A stretch of DNA of 64,000 bases from Acidobacteriota bacterium (GTDB lineage: Bacteria > Acidobacteriota > Vicinamibacteria > Vicinamibacterales > 2-12-FULL-66-21), in assembly GCA_003222675.1 (NCBI GenBank), contig QHWT01000068.1, forward strand, positions 23,971-87,970. The letters are read 5' to 3'. The position numbers were made by a program, and so were the translations under genes. This document shows, piece after piece, positions 42,705 to 50,952 of the stretch. Below the pieces are notes generated by a model. It saw only the letters and a program-made list of their open reading frames with translations. It was not told the DNA's origin and ran no database searches. The first letter of the stretch is position 1; each line of letters opens with the position of its first letter.

Positions 42705-45158
42705 ATGCTCCGCGACCTCCGGTTCGCCCTGCACCTCATCGCCCGGGAACGTTGGTATTCCGCAGTGGCCATCGTCGCCCTCGCGCTGGGGATCGGCGTC
42801 AACGCGACGGTGTTCACGCTCGTCAACGCGGTCCTGATTCGCGGCCTCCCCTTCAGCGATTCCGCGCACTTGTACATGCTGACCCCGCAGCGGCAACAGG
42901 GCGGCGGCGTGGGCGTGTCATTTCCCGAGCTCGAAGATTGGCGCGCCCAGGCTCCGTCCTTTGTGGCTATAGGCGCGTTCTCCCCGGACAACCTGAACCT
43001 CAGCGACGACTACACGGCGCCGCAGCAGGCGCGCGGCGTCCTCATCACCGCGAACACGTTTGGACTCCTCGGCCAGCAGCCGCTCATCGGCCGCGACTTC
43101 GCCCCGGGTGAGGATCGCAAGGGCGCGGAGAGCGTGGTCATCCTTGGATACACGTTGTGGAAGACGCGGTACAACGGCGACCCTGGCGTGCTCGGGCGAT
43201 CGCTGCGCATCGATGGCAGGGCTGCGACGATTGTCGGAGTAATGCCCGAAGGGATGCAATTTCCCTCGAGCGGAGAGCTGTGGGTTCCGGCGGTGCCAAC
43301 CACTGAACAGGAAGTGCGCGGCGCGCGATTCCTGCAGGTGTTCGGCAGGCTGCGGAAGGATGCCACGCGCGCGAGAGCGCAGACGGAAATGAACGCGATT
43401 GGATCACGCCTGGCGGCGGCCTACCCCGAAACGAACAAGGAGTTTCCGATCGTCAACGTCGAGACGTTCAATGAGCGCTTCAACGGCGGGCGGATTCGAA
43501 CCGTGTTCCTCTCGATGATGGGCGCGGTGGGCTTTGTGCTGCTCATCGCGTGCGCGAACGTCGCCAACCTTCTCTTGTCCCGGTCCGTGCACCGCTCCCG
43601 CGAGATTGCCGTGCGCATCGCGCTCGGTGCCACCAGGTGGCGTGTCGTCCGACAGTTGCTCATCGAGAGCGTCGTGCTCGGGTTCATGGGCGGTGCAATC
43701 GGTCTGGGGCTTGCGGTCATCGGCGTGCGGCTCTTCGACAACGCGGTGGCAAACACCGGCAAGCCGTATTGGATCATTTTTTCGTTCGATCCAATCGTGT
43801 TCGCGTACCTTGCCGGCATCTGCGTGGTGACCGGCGTCCTGTTCGGCCTCGCGCCGGCGCTCCAGGTAACGAAGACGAACGTGAACGAAGTATTGAAAGA
43901 AGGAGGCCGCGGCAATGCGGGCGGCCGTCGCGGGCGGTGGCTGACGAGCACGATGGTCGTGATGGAGCTCGCGCTGACGCTCGTGCTGCTGGTCGGCGCC
44001 GGCCTGATGGTGCGCAGCTTCCTGAAGCTTTACACGCTCGACCTGGGCATCCGCACCGGGAACCTCATGACAATGAGGATGGAGCTGCCGGAATCGAAGT
44101 ACAAGTCGATGGAGACGCGCCGCGCGTTTTACGATCGCCTCGCGCCGCGCCTTGCGGCGATTCCCGGCATCGACGCGATCGCGCTGACCACCAGCGTCCC
44201 CCCGTTCGGATCCTGGCGCCGCGGAATCGAAATTGAAGGCCGGCCCGTTCTCAAGCCGGAAGACAGGGCGCCAGAGGTGGCGGTCGTCACGATCAGTCCC
44301 GCGTTCTTCGATACTGTCGGCGTGCAGCTGCGCCGCGGCCGTGTCTTCCGCGACACCGATGGCGCCGCGGGATCCGAAACGATCATCATCAACGATCGTC
44401 TCGCGTCACAGTTCTTTCCGGGCGAAGATCCGATCGGCCGCCGCATTCGCTTCGCAGCGGATCAACGCGGACCAGGACAACGGCCACCAGGCGGCACGGC
44501 GCCTCCGGTCGAAATGTGGCGCACGGTCGTCGGTATTACTCCGACCATCCGTCACTCGAATCCGCAGGACGCCGATCCCGCCGCGGCCCTCTATGTGCCG
44601 TATCGCCAGGATCCGCCGACAGGCGTTACGCTCGTCGTGCGCAGCCGGCTCGAACCGGGCTCAGTGATGAACGCGGTCCGGCGCGAAGTGCAGGCGATCG
44701 ATCAGGATCAGCCGGTCTTCACCGTGCAGACGATGGATCAGATGCTCGCGCAGGCGATGTGGCCGTACCGCGTGTTCGGCAGCCTCTTTGCGCTCTTCGC
44801 GGTGATCGCGCTCGTGATGTCGTCGGTCGGTCTCTACGCGGTGATGGCGTACTCCGTCACGCAGCGCACGATGGAGATCGGCATGCGGATGGCGCTAGGC
44901 GCGGAAGGGCGCCAGGTGTCGTGGCTCATTCTACGGCGCGGCCTGTGGCAGCTCGCGCTCGGCCTCGGGATCGGGCTCGCCGGCGCGTTCGGTCTCAGCC
45001 GCGTGCTGCGCGGAGTCCTGGTGCAGACGACCCCGACCGATCCCGCCACGTTCGCGACGATTACCGTCATCCTGACGTCAGTCGCCATCGCCGCGTGCGT
45101 GCTGCCCGCCCGTCGCGCGACGCGCGTCGACCCTCTCATCGCGCTGCGATCCGAGTAG
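42705..45158 (+). CDS. ADOP-family ABC permease (MacB/FtsX type)
   Basis: An 817-residue inner-membrane protein. ATG 42705 (MLRDLRFALHLIAREREW-like start) is favoured over TTG 42696. A helix at about 18-40 (VALALGIGVNATVFTLVNAVLI) is followed by the MacB periplasmic domain. FtsX regions lie at about 270-400 (VNIASNLLLSR-type motif CANVANLLLSRSVHRSREIAVRIALG) and about 690-810 (MEIGMRMALGAEGRQVSWLI). The end RRATRVDPLIALRSE is the ADOP tail. No ATPase is nearby. It is a paralogue of 14736-17162; the substrate is unknown. A REP palindrome starts right after the stop. Confidence 0.9.
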   Translation: MLRDLRFALHLIARERWYSAVAIVALALGIGVNATVFTLVNAVLIRGLPFSDSAHLYMLTPQRQQGGGVGVSFPELEDWRAQAPSFVAIGAFSPDNLNLSDDYTAPQQARGVLITANTFGLLGQQPLIGRDFAPGEDRKGAESVVILGYTLWKTRYNGDPGVLGRSLRIDGRAATIVGVMPEGMQFPSSGELWVPAVPTTEQEVRGARFLQVFGRLRKDATRARAQTEMNAIGSRLAAAYPETNKEFPIVNVETFNERFNGGRIRTVFLSMMGAVGFVLLIACANVANLLLSRSVHRSREIAVRIALGATRWRVVRQLLIESVVLGFMGGAIGLGLAVIGVRLFDNAVANTGKPYWIIFSFDPIVFAYLAGICVVTGVLFGLAPALQVTKTNVNEVLKEGGRGNAGGRRGRWLTSTMVVMELALTLVLLVGAGLMVRSFLKLYTLDLGIRTGNLMTMRMELPESKYKSMETRRAFYDRLAPRLAAIPGIDAIALTTSVPPFGSWRRGIEIEGRPVLKPEDRAPEVAVVTISPAFFDTVGVQLRRGRVFRDTDGAAGSETIIINDRLASQFFPGEDPIGRRIRFAADQRGPGQRPPGGTAPPVEMWRTVVGITPTIRHSNPQDADPAAALYVPYRQDPPTGVTLVVRSRLEPGSVMNAVRREVQAIDQDQPVFTVQTMDQMLAQAMWPYRVFGSLFALFAVIALVMSSVGLYAVMAYSVTQRTMEIGMRMALGAEGRQVSWLILRRGLWQLALGLGIGLAGAFGLSRVLRGVLVQTTPTDPATFATITVILTSVAIAACVLPARRATRVDPLIALRSE

Positions 45159-45178
45159 GCCGGGTCGTCAGACTCGGC
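45159..45178. repeat. Degenerate REP palindrome after a stop codon
   Basis: GCCGGGTCGTCAGACTCGGC begins immediately after the TAG stop (45156-45158) of the permease gene and follows the CCGGGTCT...AGACCCGG family pattern. Confidence 0.7.
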
Positions 45179-45248
45179 GCCTCTCCCGGCGTCGATCTTC
45201 CGCGTTTGTTTCTCTGGTGATATCGTTCGCGCGTCACCGGAGGCCGCG

Positions 45249-45443
45249 ATGCAGACGAGGGGGGACTCGGCGGATCGTGAGAAACAGCGCGAGCAGCTCT
45301 ACGCCCTCCGGATGCTGCTGGAGGAGGCGCTGCACGACTCGAACGAGCTGCATCACCGCATTCGCGAGATCCAGCTGCGCGTCGCGCAACTCAGCGCGTG
45401 GGTGGAACGGGGCGATCTGGGAGGATTCGCGAACGTGCGGTAG
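45249..45443 (+). CDS. Small coiled-coil protein
   Basis: A 64-residue charged helical protein. GGAGG (45239-45243) lies 5 bp before the ATG, supporting a real gene. The residues QREQLYALRMLLEEALHDSNELHHRIREIQLRVAQL form a heptad-like coiled coil, suggesting an oligomer or a regulatory partner. The G of the stop TAG (45443) is the first base of a heptamer array. Not recognised further. Confidence 0.62.
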   Translation: MQTRGDSADREKQREQLYALRMLLEEALHDSNELHHRIREIQLRVAQLSAWVERGDLGGFANVR

Positions 45444-45544
45444 TCGGAGGTCGGTTGTCGGTTGTCGGTTGCCGGAGATCGGTTGTCAGTCAGAGGAACC
45501 TGGAACCTCGAACCTCGGACCTCGAACCTCGGCCCTCGGCCCTC
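45443..45544. repeat. Heptanucleotide array 8
   Basis: GTCGGAG, three GTCGGTT, GCCGGAG, ATCGGTT (45443-45484), then a linker and GAACCTC, GAACCTC, GGACCTC, GAACCTC, GGCCCTC, GGCCCTC (45503-45544). Two unit types adjoin, as at 19734-19815. It fills the spacer between the coiled-coil gene and the convergent STAS gene. Confidence 0.9.
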
Positions 45545-45552
45545 GGCAAATC

Positions 45553-45924
45553 TCAGCCCGCGCGCATCGCGCGCATGCCAAAACTGCGAATCGCCTGCTC
45601 TTCCTCGTCGAAGATTTCCAGCACGGAATCGAGCTGCGTGATGTGCAGGACCCGGCGCGACGGCGCGCTCGGGTGCAGAATCTTCAGTTGCCCGCCGCGC
45701 CTTCCCAGGTGCAGGTACATTTCGACAAGCGACCCGATGCCGCCGCTGTCCACGTATGTGACGCGGGAGAGATCGACGATCAACCGCCGGCCGCCGGCCG
45801 CGACGAAGGCCTTCACCTGGTCGCGAAAGAGACGGTCCCCTTCGTCGAAGACCAGGTGTCCACTGAGCTCGAATACCGCAATTCCGGCGGCGACGCGCTG
45901 CGCGATCTGCAGAGGCGCTGACAT
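45553..45924 (-). CDS. STAS-domain anti-sigma-factor antagonist
   Basis: A 123-residue cytoplasmic protein starting MSAPLQIAQRV. The STAS fold is clear: FELSGHLVFDEGDRLF, RLIVDLSRVTYVDSGGIGSLVEMYLHL (the DSGG motif with the switch Ser at about 60) and QLKILHPSAPSRRVLHITQL. It resembles SpoIIAA/RsbV partner-switch proteins, but no anti-sigma kinase or phosphatase is nearby. The longer frame to 46023 lacks family matches. Confidence 0.88.
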   Translation of the reverse strand: MSAPLQIAQRVAAGIAVFELSGHLVFDEGDRLFRDQVKAFVAAGGRRLIVDLSRVTYVDSGGIGSLVEMYLHLGRRGGQLKILHPSAPSRRVLHITQLDSVLEIFDEEEQAIRSFGMRAMRAG

Positions 45925-46145
45925 TCGCACCTCCCCGTGGGCATGTTCGCAGGTGCTCACGATGGGAATGTTGGAGTATACGCCACTCGGACTCGAGGGC
46001 AAGGTGCATCGCGCGTGCGTCACTGGATCTGCAGATTAAAGCCATCCCGCGAGCAGACGTGCGCGTCGACTCTCACGACATCTGAGGGCAAACGCCCGCA
46101 AAATTGCGCGAGCGCAGTGGCCGGTTTTTTGCGGGCCCCTGTCGT

Positions 46146-46304
46146 ATGACTCTCGAGGCCGCGATCGGACGTGCGCTGGCCGTCTCGATCCATCCGGTGC
46201 TCGCGTGGCGTACGCTTCGTCCATCCGGCCGCGTCGCGATCGTCGTCGGATATTTCGGCGCTGCCTACCTCAGCGTGCTCACTGCGCTGTTCGCGCTTCG
46301 GTAA
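46146..46304 (+). CDS. Small single-pass membrane protein
   Basis: A 52-residue protein (MTLEAAIGRALAVSIHPVLAWRTLRPSGRVAIVVGYFGAAYLSVLTALFALR). Its N-terminal amphipathic part is followed by a transmembrane helix (AIVVGYFGAAYLSVLTALFAL). Composition looks coding, but no family is recognised. It has no strong ribosome binding site. It faces the STAS gene divergently. Confidence 0.5.
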   Translation: MTLEAAIGRALAVSIHPVLAWRTLRPSGRVAIVVGYFGAAYLSVLTALFALR

Positions 46305-46536
46305 TCCTTGACTTGCGCAGCGGCCAGGCGCATGCTGGCGCCGTTCGCCTTCCGTCAGGAGGCTACGTGGACACGCCACCGGACTGAGAATGGCTCGCGA
46401 GGTTCTGCCGCACCTGCGCCGCGCGGCTTCCGGATAATTCATCCGGCGCACACGGTTCCAACCAATCTGGCGACAGAACCTCGCGCAAGCCTCTTCACCT
46501 CTTCCTCGATCAACATCCCGGTATTCAACATTCATC
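46305..46536. other. Spacer with no supported gene
   Basis: 232 bp before the hemerythrin gene. No repeat array, hairpin or reading frame stands out. Confidence 0.5.
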
Positions 46537-47253
46537 ATGTCGAAACGATCGTCAGCGAAGCGGACCAGGGCGCGCACGAGCGTCAAGAGATCGACACGAC
46601 GGACAGCCGTGAAACGATCGAGCGCGAAGCGGACGCCCGCCAAGCGCACGACACCGAAGCGCAAAACGACCGCGCGCGCACCGGCCCGGCAATCGTCGAA
46701 GAAGCCACCAACGAAGAAATCGCCATCGATGATCTCGTCGGCCGCGACCTCGGTCCGCGGCGCAATGGCGGGTGCGGCCGCCATCGTCACGAAACGATTC
46801 CCCGGCGACACCGATGCGCTCGCGCTGCTCGAGCGCGATCATCGCCGGTTCGAAGATCTCCTGAAGCAGGGCGAGGACACGAGCGAACGCGCCGTGCAGG
46901 GGCGTACGGCGCTGCTCGACACGATGACCGCCGAACTCACCATGCACGAGATGATCGAAGAACGGGTGCTCTACCCTGCGCTCAAGGCGCATCCGCAAGG
47001 CAAGGATCTCGCGCTCGAAGGGTACCAGGAACATCACGTCGCGGATCTGTTGATCAAGGAGCTCCACGATCTGCCGAAGGACGATGAGCGGTGGGGCGCG
47101 AAGTTCAAGGTATTGAAGGAAAACCTCGACCACCACATCGGTGAGGAAGAGGGACCGATGTTCCGCACTGCGCGGGGACTCTTCCGCCGCGAAGAGCTGC
47201 AGGCGCTCGGCGCGCAGATGATGAAGATGAAGGCTCAGGCCGAGAACAAGTAG
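46537..47253 (+). CDS. Hemerythrin-domain protein with histone-H1-like tail
   Basis: A 238-residue protein. The first about 65 residues are a lysine/arginine/alanine-rich tail (SKRSSAKRTRARTSVKRST and onward, with SAKRTPAKRT repeats), resembling bacterial histone-like C-terminal tails. The rest is a hemerythrin (HHE) domain: LLERDHRRFEDLL, TAELTMHEMIEERVLYPAL and GYQEHHVADLLIKEL, then ENLDHHIGEEEGPMF. The His and Glu ligands for a di-iron site are all present. The protein could bring an oxygen, iron or redox sensor to DNA. The start ATG 46537 has no clear ribosome binding site. Confidence 0.85.
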   Translation: MSKRSSAKRTRARTSVKRSTRRTAVKRSSAKRTPAKRTTPKRKTTARAPARQSSKKPPTKKSPSMISSAATSVRGAMAGAAAIVTKRFPGDTDALALLERDHRRFEDLLKQGEDTSERAVQGRTALLDTMTAELTMHEMIEERVLYPALKAHPQGKDLALEGYQEHHVADLLIKELHDLPKDDERWGAKFKVLKENLDHHIGEEEGPMFRTARGLFRREELQALGAQMMKMKAQAENK

Positions 47254-47301
47254 GTCCGCTCAGGACTCACAGCGCACGGCTTACGGCCCATGGCTCAGGC
47301 T

Positions 47302-47358
47302 GGGTTCATGCCATGAACCCAGGTTCATGCCAGGAACCCAGGTTCATGCCATTCGAGG
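47302..47358. repeat. Three 19-bp hairpin-forming direct repeats before the DinB gene
   Basis: Units at 47302, 47321 and 47340 of the type GGGTTCATGCCATGAACCC. Each can fold as GGGTTCA/TGAACCC. The third is partial and ends at the ribosome binding site CGAGG. Confidence 0.85.
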
Positions 47359-47365
47359 ATTGCAG

Positions 47366-47878
47366 ATGAAGCTGACTGACCTGTTCCTGGGTGAGCTCGA
47401 ACGTGAAGCGCCGCTCACGCGGCGCGCCCTCGAGCGCGTGCCGGAAGCGCGCGACGACTGGAAGCCGCACGCGAAATCAATGCCGCTCGGACGCCTCGCG
47501 GCGCTCGTCGCGACGATGCCGGCGTGGCTCTCCATGATCATCGACAAGGACGACTTCGACCTGAATCCACCCGCCGGATCGTCATCGTCTTTTCAACGCC
47601 AGTTCCGCACGAACAAGGAACTCGTGCAGGCGGTCGACGAGGCGTTCGCCGGCGCACGCACCGCGTTTCAGCGCACGAGCGACGAGCACCTGATGAAACC
47701 GTGGCGACTGCTCGTCGCCGGCAAGGTCGTGGCGGAGCAGCCGCGACATGTGATGCTGCGCGAGTCGATCAATCACCTCGCGCATCACCGCGGTCAGTTG
47801 ACGGTGTACCTGCGCCTGAACGACGTGCCCGTTCCCTCGATTTACGGTCCCACCGCCGATGATGCGCGTTTCGGGTAA
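47366..47878 (+). CDS. DinB-family metal-dependent protein
   Basis: A 170-residue four-helix protein starting MKLTDLFLGELEREA (ATG 47366, with CGAGG 12 bp upstream). The first metal His is in AWLSM-less position; the clear family core is HVMLRESINHLAHHRGQLTVYLRLNDVPVPSIYGPTADD, the conserved C-terminal motif with its metal-binding histidines. DinB/YfiT members bind nickel or zinc and act as thiol-dependent transferases or detoxification enzymes. Its upstream spacer holds hairpin repeats and its downstream spacer a terminator-like inverted repeat. Confidence 0.82.
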   Translation: MKLTDLFLGELEREAPLTRRALERVPEARDDWKPHAKSMPLGRLAALVATMPAWLSMIIDKDDFDLNPPAGSSSSFQRQFRTNKELVQAVDEAFAGARTAFQRTSDEHLMKPWRLLVAGKVVAEQPRHVMLRESINHLAHHRGQLTVYLRLNDVPVPSIYGPTADDARFG

Positions 47879-47917
47879 GACCGCGCGCTGTTGGGGCCAC
47901 GGAGACCCGATCTACTC

Positions 47918-47982
47918 AGAGGTCACGGAGGCCACGGAGTCATTTACTTAACTGAGATTTCTCCGTGGCCTCCGTGGCCTCT
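47918..47982. terminator. Long inverted repeat between convergent genes
   Basis: AGAGGTCACGGAGGCCACGG (from 47918) pairs with CCGTGGCCTCCGTGGCCTCT (to 47982). With two more bases per arm the stem is 22 bp with one mismatch and a 21-base loop. It sits between DinB (+) and the unknown gene at 48004 (-) and would stop transcription in both directions. Confidence 0.7.
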
Positions 47983-48003
47983 TAGTAAGAGTCTCCGCGG
48001 CCT

Positions 48004-48723
48004 TTATCTTCGAGCGATGACGATGAACTCGCTCGGATCGCTGCCCGCGTTGGTGAGCGTGTAAGGCGCGTTCGCCGTCAGCACCCGGACGTCGCCGCGA
48101 TGCACAGCGATCGCGCCATACGAGTAGGACGGCATGCTCGGCCATGCGTAGCTCCCGCGGAGATAGACAATCACGCGGTCGTTCGAGTCGATGCTGGCGG
48201 GTTCGAGATACATCGACGCCGGTTGCCGTACCTTCGTCACGTTGACGCCGGCGGTGTCGACGAGCGTTTCTGATTTCACCCGCTCGCGGTACGCGTAATC
48301 CATCCAGTTGCCATACCCATACCCGTAGCCGCTCCATGCCGTCGCGGGAGCCACGCGACTCGGATACGACGAGGATGTCGCAGCCGTCGACGATGGGGCG
48401 GGAACGGTGCGTTTGAATTGGATGACGAGAGCCTCGAAGCGGGCGCGGCCGCGGTTCTCCATGTCGATCGGTCCGGCAGCCTGCCACGCGGCCTCTGCTG
48501 ACGGCATCCGGCCGTCGAGATTTGCCGTCAGGTACACGATCACGGAGCCGGCGGGCGAGTCGGCGGTCACGTGCTGGCCCGGGGCGAGCACCACGCGCGC
48601 GACCCGCAGATCGTCGGTCTCCATCTCAACGTGGTACGGCTCGATGCCCGGCCGTCGAGCGGCATCCTGCGGGGACAAGCTGATGTGCAACGCAAGCATC
48701 GGCACGAGCGCCAGGGTCAACAT
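48004..48723 (-). CDS. Exported cupin-like protein of unknown function
   Basis: A 239-residue protein with a probable signal peptide (MLTLALVPMLALHISLS). Two similar halves are seen: DDLRVARVVLAPGQHVTADSPAGSVIVYLTANLDGR and EPASIDSNDRVIVYLRGSYAW to GDVRVLTANAPYTLTNAG. This resembles two small cupin-like barrels, joined by a Ser/Gly/Tyr-rich linker (SGYGYGYGNW). Metal ligands are not clear. The stop lies 21 bp past the inverted repeat. Function unknown. Confidence 0.65.
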   Translation of the reverse strand: MLTLALVPMLALHISLSPQDAARRPGIEPYHVEMETDDLRVARVVLAPGQHVTADSPAGSVIVYLTANLDGRMPSAEAAWQAAGPIDMENRGRARFEALVIQFKRTVPAPSSTAATSSSYPSRVAPATAWSGYGYGYGNWMDYAYRERVKSETLVDTAGVNVTKVRQPASMYLEPASIDSNDRVIVYLRGSYAWPSMPSYSYGAIAVHRGDVRVLTANAPYTLTNAGSDPSEFIVIARR

Positions 48724-48806
48724 GTGGTCCTCCTGTCCGTCTGGACGTGACTCCGTGAGCGAGGTGCAAAGGACATGCTATGCTGAATTTTCTTCCAGGA
48801 GCTGGC

Positions 48807-49250
48807 GTGACCTACGCACGTACCATTCGGGGAACCTTCGCCGTATTCGGATGTTTCGTCTTGTGTCTGATCGCCTCTGGTTGTGGGGATGCTCCGGTCG
48901 CACCGACAACGGTGCCGTTCACTCAGGCCGATATCAGCGTCGGAACCGGGACGGAAGCCACCGCTGGCAAGGTCCTCACGGTCAATTACACGGGATGGCT
49001 GTACGACGCCACGAAGCCGGATCTGAAGGGTCTGCAGTTCGACACGTCAGTCGGCGGCACACCGTTCTCGTTCACCGTCGGCATCGGCCAGGTGATCGCC
49101 GGCTGGGACCGGGGACTGCCGGGAATGAAAGTGGGCGGCGCGCGGCGCCTCGTCATCCCCTCGTCGCTGGCCTACGGCGCCGTCCGCAACGGGCCGGTCC
49201 CGCCGTTTGCGACGCTCGTCTTCGAGATCGAACTGCTCGACGTTCAGTAA
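48807..49250 (+). CDS. FKBP-type peptidyl-prolyl isomerase lipoprotein 2
   Basis: A 147-residue lipoprotein. GTG 48807 has AGGAG (48797-48801) 5 bp upstream, so it is preferred over ATG 48780. The signal ends in the lipobox IASG-C (LCLIASGCGD). The FKBP domain has LTVNYTGWLYD, FDTSVGGTPFSFTVG, VIAGWDRGLPGMKVGGARRLVIP and TLVFEIELLDV. It is a clear paralogue of 19828-20271, with the same length and layout. PPIase activity is expected. Confidence 0.92.
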   Translation: MTYARTIRGTFAVFGCFVLCLIASGCGDAPVAPTTVPFTQADISVGTGTEATAGKVLTVNYTGWLYDATKPDLKGLQFDTSVGGTPFSFTVGIGQVIAGWDRGLPGMKVGGARRLVIPSSLAYGAVRNGPVPPFATLVFEIELLDVQ

Positions 49251-49297
49251 GGAAGGCCCTGAGTCAGCGTGAGCTTGAGTCATAAGCCTTGAGCCGA

Positions 49298-50308
49298 TCA
49301 CAGTCCAATCCGTACTTTTCCGCCAAAGAGCATGAATCGCACGTGATCATCGAGAACTCCTGTGCCTTCCACGGATGACGCTCTCAGTCGCGCGAATCCC
49401 AGTTCGCCATAGAGCGCAAATGACGAACCGACCCAGACTTCACCCCCGCCTGCCCACATCCAGCTCCATCCGTTCGTCTTGAACTGGAAGGTCTGGGTGG
49501 TCGCGCCAATCGTTTCGCTCGTCACCGACGTGGCGCGGTGATAGTTGGTGCCGATGCTTCCATAAAAGCGCACGGGACCCGCGGGAATGCCGATCTTGCC
49601 TGCCGCGATGAAGAGGTGTGCGTCGAGCGAATTGTTGAAGGCGAACGTATCGGTGTTGCCGCTGACCGACGGCTTGGGCGGCCTGATGTAACTTCCTTCG
49701 ACGCCCAGGAATTTCGTAATCCAGTACGTCGCGCCGGCTGTGTACGCAACTCCCGAGTCGTTGCTGGTGCACGCCGTCACGTTTCCGCACGCCGCGAATG
49801 CCAGGTCCCTGAATTTCGCAAGGCCGGCACCACCGAACACGACGAGACCTGTTGGCGACGTGGTCCAGGTGTGCGCCGGGCCGGTGCTGTACTCTCCCTT
49901 GACGAGCATCAGCGTTGGGTTGGCGCCCCCGACGTCGATGACGAGCGTGTTCACGTGCCGGACCCAGTAAAGGCCGGAAATCTCGCGGCGCTCGCAGCCC
50001 GGGTCCTGCGCCGCGATGGGTTGGCCGCGTTCAACGACGACGATGCGGTGGCGTTTGTCGCACGTGTCGACGAAAACGTTGGCGTCGATCTCGGTCTTGT
50101 TGCCGTGCGCGGTCAGATCCAGCGGAAGCGTCGCGACCCCGCCGGCGTCCGCGGTTCCGGCAGCAACGTTCGTCGCATCCAACGCGACCTCGATGGCTTC
50201 GCCGGGCGGCGCGTTCCTGACCATTACAGTCTGCGCCGCCGCCGTTCGGGCGCCGAGAGTCACACTCAACGCGGCCGCCGCAATCAGCGGCCGCCAGGCA
50301 TTCATCAT
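49298..50308 (-). CDS. Exported outer-membrane-type protein of unknown function
   Basis: A 336-residue protein with a signal peptide (WRPLIAAAALSVTLGARTAAAQ). The N-terminal 100 residues form an Ig-like region (VRNAPPGEAIEVALDATNVAAGTADAGG). Residues about 145-336 have alternating strands ending GKVRIGL with a terminal hydrophobic residue, as in 8-stranded outer-membrane barrels (YTAGATYWITKFLGVEGSYI, FALYGELGFARL). Function unknown. It is convergent with the second FKBP gene. Confidence 0.7.
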   Translation of the reverse strand: MMNAWRPLIAAAALSVTLGARTAAAQTVMVRNAPPGEAIEVALDATNVAAGTADAGGVATLPLDLTAHGNKTEIDANVFVDTCDKRHRIVVVERGQPIAAQDPGCERREISGLYWVRHVNTLVIDVGGANPTLMLVKGEYSTGPAHTWTTSPTGLVVFGGAGLAKFRDLAFAACGNVTACTSNDSGVAYTAGATYWITKFLGVEGSYIRPPKPSVSGNTDTFAFNNSLDAHLFIAAGKIGIPAGPVRFYGSIGTNYHRATSVTSETIGATTQTFQFKTNGWSWMWAGGGEVWVGSSFALYGELGFARLRASSVEGTGVLDDHVRFMLFGGKVRIGL

Positions 50309-50358
50309 CCTGGCTCCTTGAAGATGTGACTATCGTAATACGAGGGCGTCCGCGCCGA

Positions 50359-50820
50359 TCATCGGAACGCTGACCACATGCCGCGTCGATGGTCGCGCGC
50401 GTCCGCTTCAGCGCGGCGCAGCTCGTCGAGCCGCGCGAGCGGCACGCGGGCGGACACGCGCGCGAGCCCGTCCCGCACGAGCAGCGCGTTCACGAACGTC
50501 CCGTCCTCGAGGAGCACGTAGGCGAGGTGACGGTTGTAGGCGTCCTCGCGCTTGCCGTCGAATTCGAGTCGGACCCAGCGGTGGGCGACCAGGCTGGTGA
50601 GCCGCTGTTTCGCTTCGCGGCCGAACGGTGCGGTCGTGTCGAACCGGTGACCGATTTCGGGAGCGTCGATGCCGAGCAGCCGGACGCGACCGACCGTCGC
50701 GACATCGATCGTGTCGCCGTCGAGAACGAAGCGCACGAGCACCGGGTCCGTGCGGGCCGGTGCGTGCGTTGTTTGAACCACGGCCATGGCCGCAAGGGCG
50801 AGAGTACGCAGTATCTGCAT
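50359..50820 (-). CDS. Secreted thermonuclease (SNase-like)
   Basis: A 153-residue exported nuclease. ATG 50820 gives a signal peptide (MQILRTLALAAMAVVQTTHA). The SNase fold has FVLDGDTIDV, VRLLGIDAPEIGH, FGREAKQRLTSL, EFDGKREDAYNRHLAYVLLEDGTFVNALLVRDGLARV and DARDHRRGMWS. The active-site D, R and E positions are present (DGDT, LLGIDAPE, GREA, EDAYNRHLAY). It would cut DNA or RNA outside the cell. Longer in-frame starts read into the neighbouring terminator. Confidence 0.88.
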   Translation of the reverse strand: MQILRTLALAAMAVVQTTHAPARTDPVLVRFVLDGDTIDVATVGRVRLLGIDAPEIGHRFDTTAPFGREAKQRLTSLVAHRWVRLEFDGKREDAYNRHLAYVLLEDGTFVNALLVRDGLARVSARVPLARLDELRRAEADARDHRRGMWSAFR

Positions 50821-50912
50821 CCGCGAGCTCCGGTTGATGGAGTTAGAGGGATCGCTGATGCCACGTGCAAATCTCGCGCTCGCCCAGGACCCAGGGCGCC
50901 GTGAAAACACGA

Positions 50913-50936
50913 AGGGCGGCTCTTTCGAGCCGCCCT
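50913..50936 (-). terminator. Intrinsic terminator of RRM gene 2
   Basis: A perfect 10-bp stem AGGGCGGCTC / GAGCCGCCCT with loop TTTC (forward) or GAAA (reverse), followed on the - strand by TCGTGTTTTC. It lies 16 bp after the RRM stop. Confidence 0.88.
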
Positions 50937-50952
50937 GCATGTGACGCGATGC

